This document shows positions 57,831-64,000 of a DNA stretch of 64,000 nt, piece after piece. Numbering within the stretch: position 1 is the stretch's first letter; each line of letters begins with the position of its first letter. Source of the stretch: an uncultured Phocaeicola sp. (lineage in GTDB: Bacteria; Bacteroidota; Bacteroidia; Bacteroidales; Bacteroidaceae); assembly GCA_948566455.1 (NCBI GenBank), contig CAOYQO010000015.1, positions 14,087 to 78,086 of the forward strand, given 5' to 3'. The position numbers were made by a program, and so were the translations under genes. Below the pieces are notes generated by a model. That model saw nothing but the letters and a program-made list of their open reading frames with translations. It was not told the origin of the DNA and searched no databases.

Positions 57831-59246
57831 CTATTTAATTCCTCCTAGTGCTTTAGTAGCAGTTTCGTTTCCAGGATCAATTTCCAATATCTTATTCCAA
57901 TACAGTTTTGACTGGTTATAATCTTCTTTTACAAAATAATAATATCCCAAATAGCTGTTACATTCCACCAACACTGATTTAGTAGCATCAGGCTTCTGTT
58001 CCAGAATACTCAGTGCAGCCTCATAATAAGGCTTTGCCAATCCCTGAGTTGTTTCAGGATCACGCAAAGAATTAACACGGGCACGCCAGAAGTTTCCTAA
58101 ATAGTTATCGGGAACTTTAGCAGCCACTTGTGCAAAAATAGTATCGGCTTCAGCTAGATAAAGTGGTTGCTTATCCTGATAAGCAGAATCAGTAGCCGCA
58201 TAATAGTTCAAACGTCCATATAAAAACAGGTCACTAATATCCGGATCACCTTTCATTCCGCCCAAATAATTTTTATAAGCCTCTATGGCCTTCGGAAAAT
58301 CACGTTCCTTTTCGTATACATCAGAGATATCTTTATAGATTTCCGTATGCGATTTGTCCATAGCCAGTGCTTTGTCGAACTGTGCCACCGCTTCATCATA
58401 CTGCTTGTCAGCTTCCAGCAAACGGGCGAAATAAACGTAATCCAAATATACATAATCCGGATTACCGGGATTAGAAAAGAAAGTGGCGGCTGCTTCCAGT
58501 CCTTCTTTGTAATCCTTTAACTCCAGATTATCATACATCGCCAGACGTTTCAGCACATGATTTTCCGGAGCAAGTTCCAGACCTTTCTTTACCATATCCG
58601 AAGACTGCGCATAATCCTTATTCAGATATAGCAACATGGCATAGCGGGTATAGTCCTGTTCGGTAGGCGTACCTACTTTCAGATAACTTTCATAAGCTTC
58701 TTTTGCTTTGCCATACTGCCCCATCGTATAATATACATCGGCCAATTCCTTACTGATACGGTTATCGTCCGGAGCCTTAGTCTGCAAACGCATCAACATA
58801 TCCAGTGACAGTTGAGGGTCTACACCTTTATATACCTGTGCATATTTAAAATAAGCTTCGCTGCAATTTTCATCCAGATAAATAGCCTGGTTATAATCAC
58901 TGCTGGCTTTGTTCACATCATTTAGTTTCAATGCCACATCACCACTCAGCAGATAGGCTACAGCACATTTACTGTTCACATCTTTAGCGCGCTGTGCATA
59001 TTCGGCAGCTTCTGCTGTTTTTCCCTGGTCCAGATAAGCCCGGCCTATCTCTACCAACAAGGAAGTATTCTTCTTATTTTTACCTTTCATCAGTTCATCA
59101 AAAGCCTCGGAGGCTTTTGCCGGATTCTCCTTTATCATCGTGGCAGCCTGTTTCACTTGGGGTGACCATTCGCTGCCTGCTGGTGTCTGTCCCCACATAG
59201 TTACGGCCAGGCACAGGCTCATCACGGTTAATACTAATTTTTTCAT
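57831..59246 (-). CDS. Tetratricopeptide repeat protein, exported
   Basis: 471 residues. Signal MKKLVLTVMSLCLAVTMWGQ, then about ten TPR-like helical repeats (for example AEAAEYAQRAKDVNSKCAVA, ASSDYNQAIYLDENCSEAYF, AVAQFDKALAMDKSHTEIYK) covering nearly the whole chain. TPR proteins are scaffolds; here the gene ends the ExbB-ExbD-ExbD-TonB-PstS-like operon (23-base gap), so it probably supports that envelope machine. Exact role unknown. Confidence 0.92.
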   Translation of the reverse strand: MKKLVLTVMSLCLAVTMWGQTPAGSEWSPQVKQAATMIKENPAKASEAFDELMKGKNKKNTSLLVEIGRAYLDQGKTAEAAEYAQRAKDVNSKCAVAYLLSGDVALKLNDVNKASSDYNQAIYLDENCSEAYFKYAQVYKGVDPQLSLDMLMRLQTKAPDDNRISKELADVYYTMGQYGKAKEAYESYLKVGTPTEQDYTRYAMLLYLNKDYAQSSDMVKKGLELAPENHVLKRLAMYDNLELKDYKEGLEAAATFFSNPGNPDYVYLDYVYFARLLEADKQYDEAVAQFDKALAMDKSHTEIYKDISDVYEKERDFPKAIEAYKNYLGGMKGDPDISDLFLYGRLNYYAATDSAYQDKQPLYLAEADTIFAQVAAKVPDNYLGNFWRARVNSLRDPETTQGLAKPYYEAALSILEQKPDATKSVLVECNSYLGYYYFVKEDYNQSKLYWNKILEIDPGNETATKALGGIK

Positions 59247-59269
59247 GGTTCTTCTTTTTTGTTCATTTA

Positions 59270-60214
59270 TTATTCCTCTTTTACATCTACAATCCTCACA
59301 GCAGCCGTAGCAGGTACCAGTCCTGATTTCAAGATGATACGCTGTCCCCGGAAATCTGTCAGGAAAGAAGTCAGACCACTGGGCAGACCACTTTTAGGAT
59401 CATTGAGTAAAATGTACACATTGCGAGTGAGCGGATACTGGTTCAAAGCCAGATAAGCTTGATAAGGCTTGAAACTATTTCCCACTGTAGCCGAATCCGC
59501 ACGGCTGACAGCCATTATCCGAATGACGTCATTGAAAGAGAGTCGCGTACTATCCGCAGGATTTCCTATCCAGTTGACACCGATAACCCCTAAAGCTGCG
59601 GGATTCTTAGCCACATACGAAATCACCTCCGGATTTGTTTTCTGCGCCTTCAGGTCCTTCGACAAAGGCATACCGCCGCAGATCGAATCAAGTACATAAT
59701 GTACGGTGCTCGAATTGGGATTATCAAATACCAGTTGGAGCTCACCCAAACGGGAAGCAGGATTCAACTGTTTCCAGTCAGTAACTTTCCCCGTCAGTAT
59801 TTCTTTAAACTGGTCAACCGTAATTAATGAATCCGTATTTTGCTTGTTCACTATCAAGGCCAAACCATCTGTCGCCATCTTTACCGATACAGGAAAGAAT
59901 TTCTTGTCATTAAGATAGGCTGTTTCCTGCCTGGTGAGTTGCCGGGTGGTTATAGCCAGACGTACACTATCCGCCAGCAAAAGTTTCATGGCTTCCACTT
60001 CGCTGCAATAAATGGGATGCACGGTGGCATCCGGTGTCAATGCATAAAACACCTGTAACTCCTCTTCTATAATGGGACGGAAAGTTTCGTCCACCGCTAT
60101 CGTTATAGTGCCAGAGGTCAACGTATCGTCTTCCCCCGGTTTGGGTTTGTTGCCGCAGCCCGAAAGCAGCAGCAACGAAGCAGCCAATAATGCAATATAC
60201 AGCTTCATCATCAT
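59270..60214 (-). CDS. PstS-like substrate-binding lipoprotein in the TonB operon
   Basis: 314-residue lipoprotein: signal ending LLLSGC (lipobox), then an ABC-type phosphate-binding fold as in PstS: SGTITIAVDETFRPIIEEEL near the start, ALIVNKQNTDSLITVDQFKEI, and DNPNSSTVHYVLDSI (phosphate-loop region). No ABC permease or ATPase (pstCAB) follows, and it lies inside the exbB-exbD-exbD-tonB-tpr operon, 9 bases after tonB. It may therefore serve the TonB machine or phosphate sensing rather than a classical Pst transporter. Three adjacent ATGs (60214, 60211, 60208) are possible starts. Confidence 0.88.
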   Translation of the reverse strand: MMMKLYIALLAASLLLLSGCGNKPKPGEDDTLTSGTITIAVDETFRPIIEEELQVFYALTPDATVHPIYCSEVEAMKLLLADSVRLAITTRQLTRQETAYLNDKKFFPVSVKMATDGLALIVNKQNTDSLITVDQFKEILTGKVTDWKQLNPASRLGELQLVFDNPNSSTVHYVLDSICGGMPLSKDLKAQKTNPEVISYVAKNPAALGVIGVNWIGNPADSTRLSFNDVIRIMAVSRADSATVGNSFKPYQAYLALNQYPLTRNVYILLNDPKSGLPSGLTSFLTDFRGQRIILKSGLVPATAAVRIVDVKEE

Positions 60215-60223
60215 ATATAGATA

Positions 60224-61036
60224 TTATTGTAGCTTAAAAGTTATAGGAACGGTATAGTACACGGGAACATTACGTCCGTTCTGTCTTCCCGGAATCCACT
60301 TCGGCAATGACTGGATCACCCTGATGGCTTCCTTGTCGCAATACGGGTCCAGAGAACGCATCACCTTCACATCCTTTACGTCACCTGTAGCCGAAACCAC
60401 AAAGCGGACAAACACTTTACCCTGTATTCCTTTTTCCTGCGCAATGGTAGGATAATGCAAATTCTTTGCTATAAAAGACAGCAATTCTCTATCACCACCC
60501 GGGAACTGAGGCATCTGTTCTACCATAGTATATGTTTTTTCTTCTGCTTCGGGGGCTTTGGTTATCACTTCTTTCAGTTCAGCAATATCTTTACCGTTCA
60601 ACTCATCATTACCTTTCACATCGGCAATAGAGATAGCCACTTTGGTCTGAGTCAATTCTTCCTGACTCTTTATCTCTTCATCATCACGCACTTCTTCATC
60701 TTTTTTGATGACAGGAGCTGTAAATTTGATAGAGCTTTTCAGAGCAGGAGGCGGAGCCACCGGTTCCACTTTCTTGAACTCTTCCTGTTTCACTTCGGGT
60801 TCTTCCAGTTGTGACAAGGTAGTCACCTCTGTCATCACCTCTTTCTGCTTCGGGGTTGCCAGTTTTACCAATGTCGGTATACTGAAACCTATGGCAGCAA
60901 TGATCACTACAATTACCATTGCCCACGTGTGGCGTTTAGGTGAATTGGCACGCATCTTATAGGCACCGTATGCCTTGTTCTTACCTTGGAATATCAGTTC
61001 ACACCATTCAGGTGAGGTCAAATCTATTTTTGCCAT
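60224..61036 (-). CDS. tonB: TonB energy transducer
   Basis: 270-residue TonB-family protein. One membrane helix (about 35-57, WAMVIVVIIAAIGFSIPTLV), a long charged Pro/Glu/Lys linker (70-170), and a C-terminal TonB domain (about 180-270) with QFPGGDRELLSFIAKNLHYP, QGKVFVRFVVSATGDVKDV, and ending VPITFKLQ. It couples the proton-driven ExbBD motor to outer-membrane receptors. In the operon after two exbD genes. Confidence 0.95.
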   Translation of the reverse strand: MAKIDLTSPEWCELIFQGKNKAYGAYKMRANSPKRHTWAMVIVVIIAAIGFSIPTLVKLATPKQKEVMTEVTTLSQLEEPEVKQEEFKKVEPVAPPPALKSSIKFTAPVIKKDEEVRDDEEIKSQEELTQTKVAISIADVKGNDELNGKDIAELKEVITKAPEAEEKTYTMVEQMPQFPGGDRELLSFIAKNLHYPTIAQEKGIQGKVFVRFVVSATGDVKDVKVMRSLDPYCDKEAIRVIQSLPKWIPGRQNGRNVPVYYTVPITFKLQ

Positions 61037-61065
61037 TTTCTTTTCCTCCTTTTAAATGTGTGTTA

Positions 61066-61716
61066 CTATTCCGCAATGTCTTTACTCAGATCGCCCTTCG
61101 TATCATAGTTCTTGATCAAGAACTGATCTGCATCTGCGATGTCTGTAATTACATACTTACCTATATTGCATATTTGCATTTCATCTAGAGCATCAATCAG
61201 ATTCTTGTATGAAGAGTCATCCGTTGCTTTAATAATAACAGTCGGGGTATCCTTTCCGCTTTTTATTTCAGCCAGTTTTTTCGTATACTCCTCCTCTGAT
61301 ATCTTTAGATCAGCTTTCTGTTTTTTCAGATCGTTTACTTCACGAACTGTCGCCGAGTTCTTTTTAAGAAGAATGGAACGCAGACCATCTGCATTATAGG
61401 AAGTTTCCTTCAGCGATGTATAGTCTTTATAATTAGGTTCTCCTTCATAATAATACAATTTATCTCCTCCGGCCAGTAACAGGGTAATTGCTTGTGAAGC
61501 CTTCACCTTGCTCTGCTGCTCTTCAGTGATGTTCTTGTCATTGCTCGGCATACTTATTTCCATCGTCTGAGGTTTGCTCAGCGTGGTACACAGCATAAAG
61601 AAAGTAATCAGCAACATGTTCATATCCACCATAGGCGTAAAGTCTACGCGGACAGTCATCTTTTTTTGCTTCGAACCCTTTCCTTTTTTGCTGCTTTCTT
61701 GTACTTCAGCACTCAT
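61066..61716 (-). CDS. ExbD/TolR family protein (second copy)
   Basis: 216-residue inner-membrane motor subunit with one N-terminal helix. RVDFTPMVDMNMLLITFFML (about 24-43) holds the ExbD proton-carrying Asp. The periplasmic part ends VIIKATDDSSYKNLIDALDE. It differs from the neighbouring ExbD by a longer periplasmic insert; the paired ExbD form is common in Bacteroidetes. Between the first exbD (12 bases) and tonB (29 bases). Confidence 0.94.
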   Translation of the reverse strand: MSAEVQESSKKGKGSKQKKMTVRVDFTPMVDMNMLLITFFMLCTTLSKPQTMEISMPSNDKNITEEQQSKVKASQAITLLLAGGDKLYYYEGEPNYKDYTSLKETSYNADGLRSILLKKNSATVREVNDLKKQKADLKISEEEYTKKLAEIKSGKDTPTVIIKATDDSSYKNLIDALDEMQICNIGKYVITDIADADQFLIKNYDTKGDLSKDIAE

Positions 61717-61728
61717 AATTATTCGGTT

Positions 61729-62334
61729 TTATTTATCAGAAGTAGTCTTCAGAGAAGTAATCAGATTGTACCGGTTCTCTCTGAGGTCCTGAAGTGAGTT
61801 CATTACGTTTTTAATCACAGCGTAGGGAGTTGACGCATCAGCTTTGATAGCAATACGTAAATCAGGATTCACCTGACGAGCACTGCGTACCCATGATTTA
61901 AACTGATTATCTGTACTGTCACAGGGGATACCTTCATTTTTCAACAGTTTATCCTGCTGGTCGGAAGGCAGATCCAGATATTTCTGCATGCTTCTCATCG
62001 GGACACCAAATGTAGAAGCTGTCACAAATTTCTTCTCCTGCTCAGGAGTAAAATCAACTCCGTACTCCTCACCCATTTTCTCCAATACGGCCTTCATGTC
62101 GGGCTGTTTGTCGAGGCTCATAAATATTTTCCCTTGCGGGTCCACCAGAATCTGAAGGATATTCGTTTCCGGAATCTTGATTTCAGAAACGGAGGCTGGA
62201 GTAAACACCTGTACCGGCTCCTTCTTTACGAATGTTGAAGTCAACATAAAGAAAGTAAGCAGCAACACAGTGACGTCACTCATGGCCGTCATATCTATGA
62301 ACGTACTTTTCTTTTTAATCTTTGCTCTACCCAT
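61729..62334 (-). CDS. ExbD/TolR family protein (first copy)
   Basis: 201-residue motor subunit. KKKSTFIDMTAMSDVTVLLLTFFML holds the membrane helix and the conserved Asp. The periplasmic domain shows RIAIKADASTPYAVIKNVMNSLQ. Follows exbB by 28 bases. Two exbD genes in tandem suggest a heteromeric motor. Confidence 0.94.
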   Translation of the reverse strand: MGRAKIKKKSTFIDMTAMSDVTVLLLTFFMLTSTFVKKEPVQVFTPASVSEIKIPETNILQILVDPQGKIFMSLDKQPDMKAVLEKMGEEYGVDFTPEQEKKFVTASTFGVPMRSMQKYLDLPSDQQDKLLKNEGIPCDSTDNQFKSWVRSARQVNPDLRIAIKADASTPYAVIKNVMNSLQDLRENRYNLITSLKTTSDK

Positions 62335-62362
62335 AGCAGTTTATTTTAAAGGGTTGGCACGA

Positions 62363-63178
62363 TTATTTATGAGAAGCCGCAAAGGTCTGTACAATAGAGA
62401 AACCTACTTCATCGAGGCTGTAAGTCAATTTATCAATCTTATTAGTGTAGTAGTTATAAGAAATAACCGCCAATGCACCTGTCAAGATACCGAATGCCGT
62501 ATTGATCAACGCCTCGGAAATACCTTGTGACAAAGCCATGGAGTCCGTACCACCACCGGCAGACAAAGCTGCAAATGAACGGATCATACCAATTACCGTA
62601 CCGAGTAGTCCCATCAAGGTACCCAATGTGGTGATTGTACCGATAACAGGCAGATTCTGCTCCATCATAGGGAGCTCCAGTGCAGTTGCTTCTTCCAATT
62701 CTTTTTGAATGGCCAGTACTTTCTGGTCCTTGGAAAGTGTCGCATCGTTTTCCACGTCGGCATACTTTCTTAAAGTCGAAGTAACTACATTGGCTACAGA
62801 ACCGCCTTGTTTATCACATAGCTCTTGTGCCTTCTTCATATCACCAGCGGCCAGGGTAGATTTAATATTAGCGACGAATTTCACCAGCGAACCTCTGCCA
62901 AAAGCAGACCGGATGGCTAAATAACGCTCAACGCTCAACGCTATGACGGTGAGCAACAGGGTCTGGATAATGGGCACCACTACACCACCTTTGTAAATTG
63001 TTCCCAGGAAACTGCCCGGCAACGGATGGTTATTAGGGTCATTATTCATAAAGTTAGATGGATTCCCCAATATGAAGTGATAGATACAAACTGCAATGAT
63101 AAAGCAGCATATAATTACCCAACCCGCATTTTTAATACCTACAATCTTATTAGTAGTTTTATTTTGAATAGTTTCCAT
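62363..63178 (-). CDS. exbB: MotA/TolQ/ExbB family proton channel
   Basis: 271-residue inner-membrane motor subunit. An extra N-terminal helix (about 18-38) precedes the usual three ExbB helices; PVIGTITTLGTLMGLLGTVIGMIRSFAAL and GGGTDSMALSQGISEALINTAFGI form the proton-channel pair. First sure gene of the exbB-exbD-exbD-tonB-PstS-like-TPR operon. A 17-base inverted repeat lies in the gap before it. Confidence 0.95.
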   Translation of the reverse strand: METIQNKTTNKIVGIKNAGWVIICCFIIAVCIYHFILGNPSNFMNNDPNNHPLPGSFLGTIYKGGVVVPIIQTLLLTVIALSVERYLAIRSAFGRGSLVKFVANIKSTLAAGDMKKAQELCDKQGGSVANVVTSTLRKYADVENDATLSKDQKVLAIQKELEEATALELPMMEQNLPVIGTITTLGTLMGLLGTVIGMIRSFAALSAGGGTDSMALSQGISEALINTAFGILTGALAVISYNYYTNKIDKLTYSLDEVGFSIVQTFAASHK

Positions 63179-63187
63179 GATATATGT

Positions 63188-63289
63188 TTTAATTAATCGT
63201 TATAGTTAAATGACAATTCTATACCAACCCCGACACTCTGCAGGGCGCCGGAGAAGGTGAAACAACTAAATTTATAACGATTAATTAAA
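63188..63289 (-). repeat. 17-base inverted repeat flanking the exbB leader
   Basis: TTTAATTAATCGTTATA (63188-63204) and its exact complement TATAACGATTAATTAAA (63273-63289) enclose 68 bases that are richer in G and C. The right arm covers the stop codon of the upstream hypothetical gene; the left arm ends 9 bases before the exbB start region. In RNA this would be a long stem sequestering the exbB ribosome entry zone. Confidence 0.65.
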
Positions 63290-63689
63290 TCAAAATGCGT
63301 CTCAGCGTGAACACGAAATAATGACATGCCGGAGACACACAATGAATGGGATTAGACGGAAAGATCTTAGCGCGGTCAGTTGCCAGTATTTCTTCCCGTA
63401 GTGAAAAACGACCTATGAGAATTTTTAAGAAGTTCTGTTGAAGTTCCTCTGCTCTGCGGATACGGAGATCGTCGGGCATTAGTTTCGCTAATACCTGCTG
63501 TTGCCCTGTGAGTAAAGAGTGGGTGAAAGACATGGTATCCAATGTACCATGATCAGATGCCATATTATCTTGATGTTCTGTAGTAGTAGCATATCTGTCA
63601 ATAGCGGAAGAAACAACATCTGCATCGACTCCCTGATAATTAAACATTAAAAGCAGGACTATTAATCCTATTTTGACGATAAGCTTCAT
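63285..63689 (-). CDS. Hypothetical exported protein upstream of exbB
   Basis: 134 residues. A signal peptide is likely (KLIVKIGLIVLLLMFNYQG, cleaved near VDA). The mature part is helical and charged (LMPDDLRIRRAEELQQNFLKILIGRFSLREE), ending with a cysteine-containing tail HCVSPACHYFVFTLRRILI. I recognise no family. It is on the same strand 106 bases before exbB and may be part of that operon. Support: signal peptide and strand; against: no clear promoter and no homology I can name. Confidence 0.55.
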   Translation of the reverse strand: MKLIVKIGLIVLLLMFNYQGVDADVVSSAIDRYATTTEHQDNMASDHGTLDTMSFTHSLLTGQQQVLAKLMPDDLRIRRAEELQQNFLKILIGRFSLREEILATDRAKIFPSNPIHCVSPACHYFVFTLRRILI

Positions 63690-63863
63690 TTTGGCTACTA
63701 GTTTCGAAAGATTCTCGGTTTATATTATTGAAACAATTCTATTGTTTTTTTGTTCACGCAGACCTAAAAATTATTCAAGTTCAAGTGGTAAATATATTCG
63801 ATAATCATAAAGAAATTATGAAATACAATCTTTTTAACCCCTTTTCTAATTCTAAATAAAAAC

Positions 63864-63880
63864 CTGCCCCTTCCGGACAG
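63864..63880 (-). terminator. Second minus-strand terminator-like hairpin
   Basis: CTGTCC-ggaa-GGGGCAG (one bulge) followed by GTTTTTATTT on the minus strand. An upstream hairpin CCGTGGG/CCCACGG lies at 63883-63909. Confidence 0.5.
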
Positions 63881-63954
63881 TTCCGTGGGAAAGGTACCCA
63901 CACCCACGGGGAAAAAACGGTAGAGGCCACATTTCATGCGTGCGGATACAAAAA

Positions 63955-63987
63955 AAGCCTCCGGAACTTCTTCAAGTCCGAAGGCTT
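63955..63987 (-). terminator. Terminator of a minus-strand gene beyond the right edge
   Basis: AAGCCT (63955-63960) and AGGCTT (63982-63987) with inner CGGAACTT/AAGTCCG pairing; on the minus strand followed by seven T. Confidence 0.8.
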
Positions 63988-64000
63988 CAATCAAAACGGC

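Larger units (their letters stand above)
63690..64000. other. Gene-free right end with minus-strand terminators
   Basis: 311 bases. It holds the terminator of a gene beyond the right edge (63955-63987), a GC-rich hairpin pair at 63883-63909 and a second terminator-like hairpin at 63864-63880. A 76-codon minus-strand frame at 63764-63994 begins inside the terminator stem and is not called. Confidence 0.55.

Noticed and set aside
63857..63910. Signal recognition particle RNA (GTCCGGAAGG resemblance)
   Set aside because: The GGAA-capped hairpin resembles the SRP RNA tip, but the conserved asymmetric loop (GGAAGCAGC side) is missing and a T run follows at once; it is better explained as a terminator.
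63764..63994. 76-codon minus-strand frame at the right end
   Set aside because: It starts inside a clear terminator hairpin and runs through two more hairpins; no family likeness.

Overview
The window reads as chromosomal DNA of a gut Bacteroidales bacterium of the Bacteroides/Phocaeicola type. Three things point there: almost every transcription unit is preceded by the phylum-specific -7 box TAnnTTTG; there is a one-protein hybrid two-component sensor beside fructan genes; and several proteins belong to families largely confined to this group (DUF3256, DUF3836, DUF4290, DUF4488, HU-HIG type DNA-binding protein). The species is an inference. I see no insertion sequence, prophage, CRISPR array, rRNA or tRNA gene.

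Layout. 1-4.9 kb: RND efflux operon (pump cut by the left edge, plus adaptor) divergent from an AraC-type regulator. 4.9-9.1 kb: class II aldolase, ribosomal protein L31 type B, a DUF3256 protein, a phenylacetate-CoA ligase-like enzyme and an ACT-domain protein. 9.2-18.5 kb: a fructan/fructose locus with a hybrid sensor, fructokinase, MFS sugar transporter, GH32 hydrolase and a TonB-dependent receptor without a SusD partner. 19-25.5 kb: HU-like protein, lgt, ddh, ruvA, a lipoprotein, CCA-adding enzyme and a hemolysin III protein. 25.5-28.5 kb: a cobalamin riboswitch ahead of the anaerobic ribonucleotide reductase nrdDG. 28.6-28.9 kb: a stand-alone non-coding transcription unit almost free of C. 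29-35.7 kb: a minus-strand run tsaB, DUF4290, murA, rimM, M23 peptidase, dxr, rseP. 35.8-42.9 kb: yicC, gmk, nadD, menA, ispF, FAH-family protein, rex, SUI1 protein and two accessory proteins. 42.9-46 kb: rplM-rpsI-rpsB-tsf. 46.2-57.6 kb: a zeta-kinase/small-protein pair, asnS, a pseudouridine synthase with a long repeat tail, purB, a MATE pump, an M28 peptidase and a GntR-controlled ABC transporter. 57.8-63.7 kb: ExbB-ExbD-ExbD-TonB-PstS-like-TPR operon.

Functional links. In the fructan locus GH32 would release fructose, the MFS protein import it and fructokinase phosphorylate it. The GH32 operon and the receptor gene share a 14-base upstream element at identical spacing from their -7 boxes, which suggests one activator controls both, most simply the hybrid sensor. 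The cobalamin riboswitch would lower the B12-independent reductase when B12 is present. The ExbBD-TonB operon would energise outer-membrane receptors such as the one at 16.2-18.5 kb.

The least explained items are the C-depleted RNA at 28.6-28.9 kb, three 22-base palindrome-centred repeats before the HU-like gene, a 17-bp inverted repeat before exbB, and the zeta-kinase pair.
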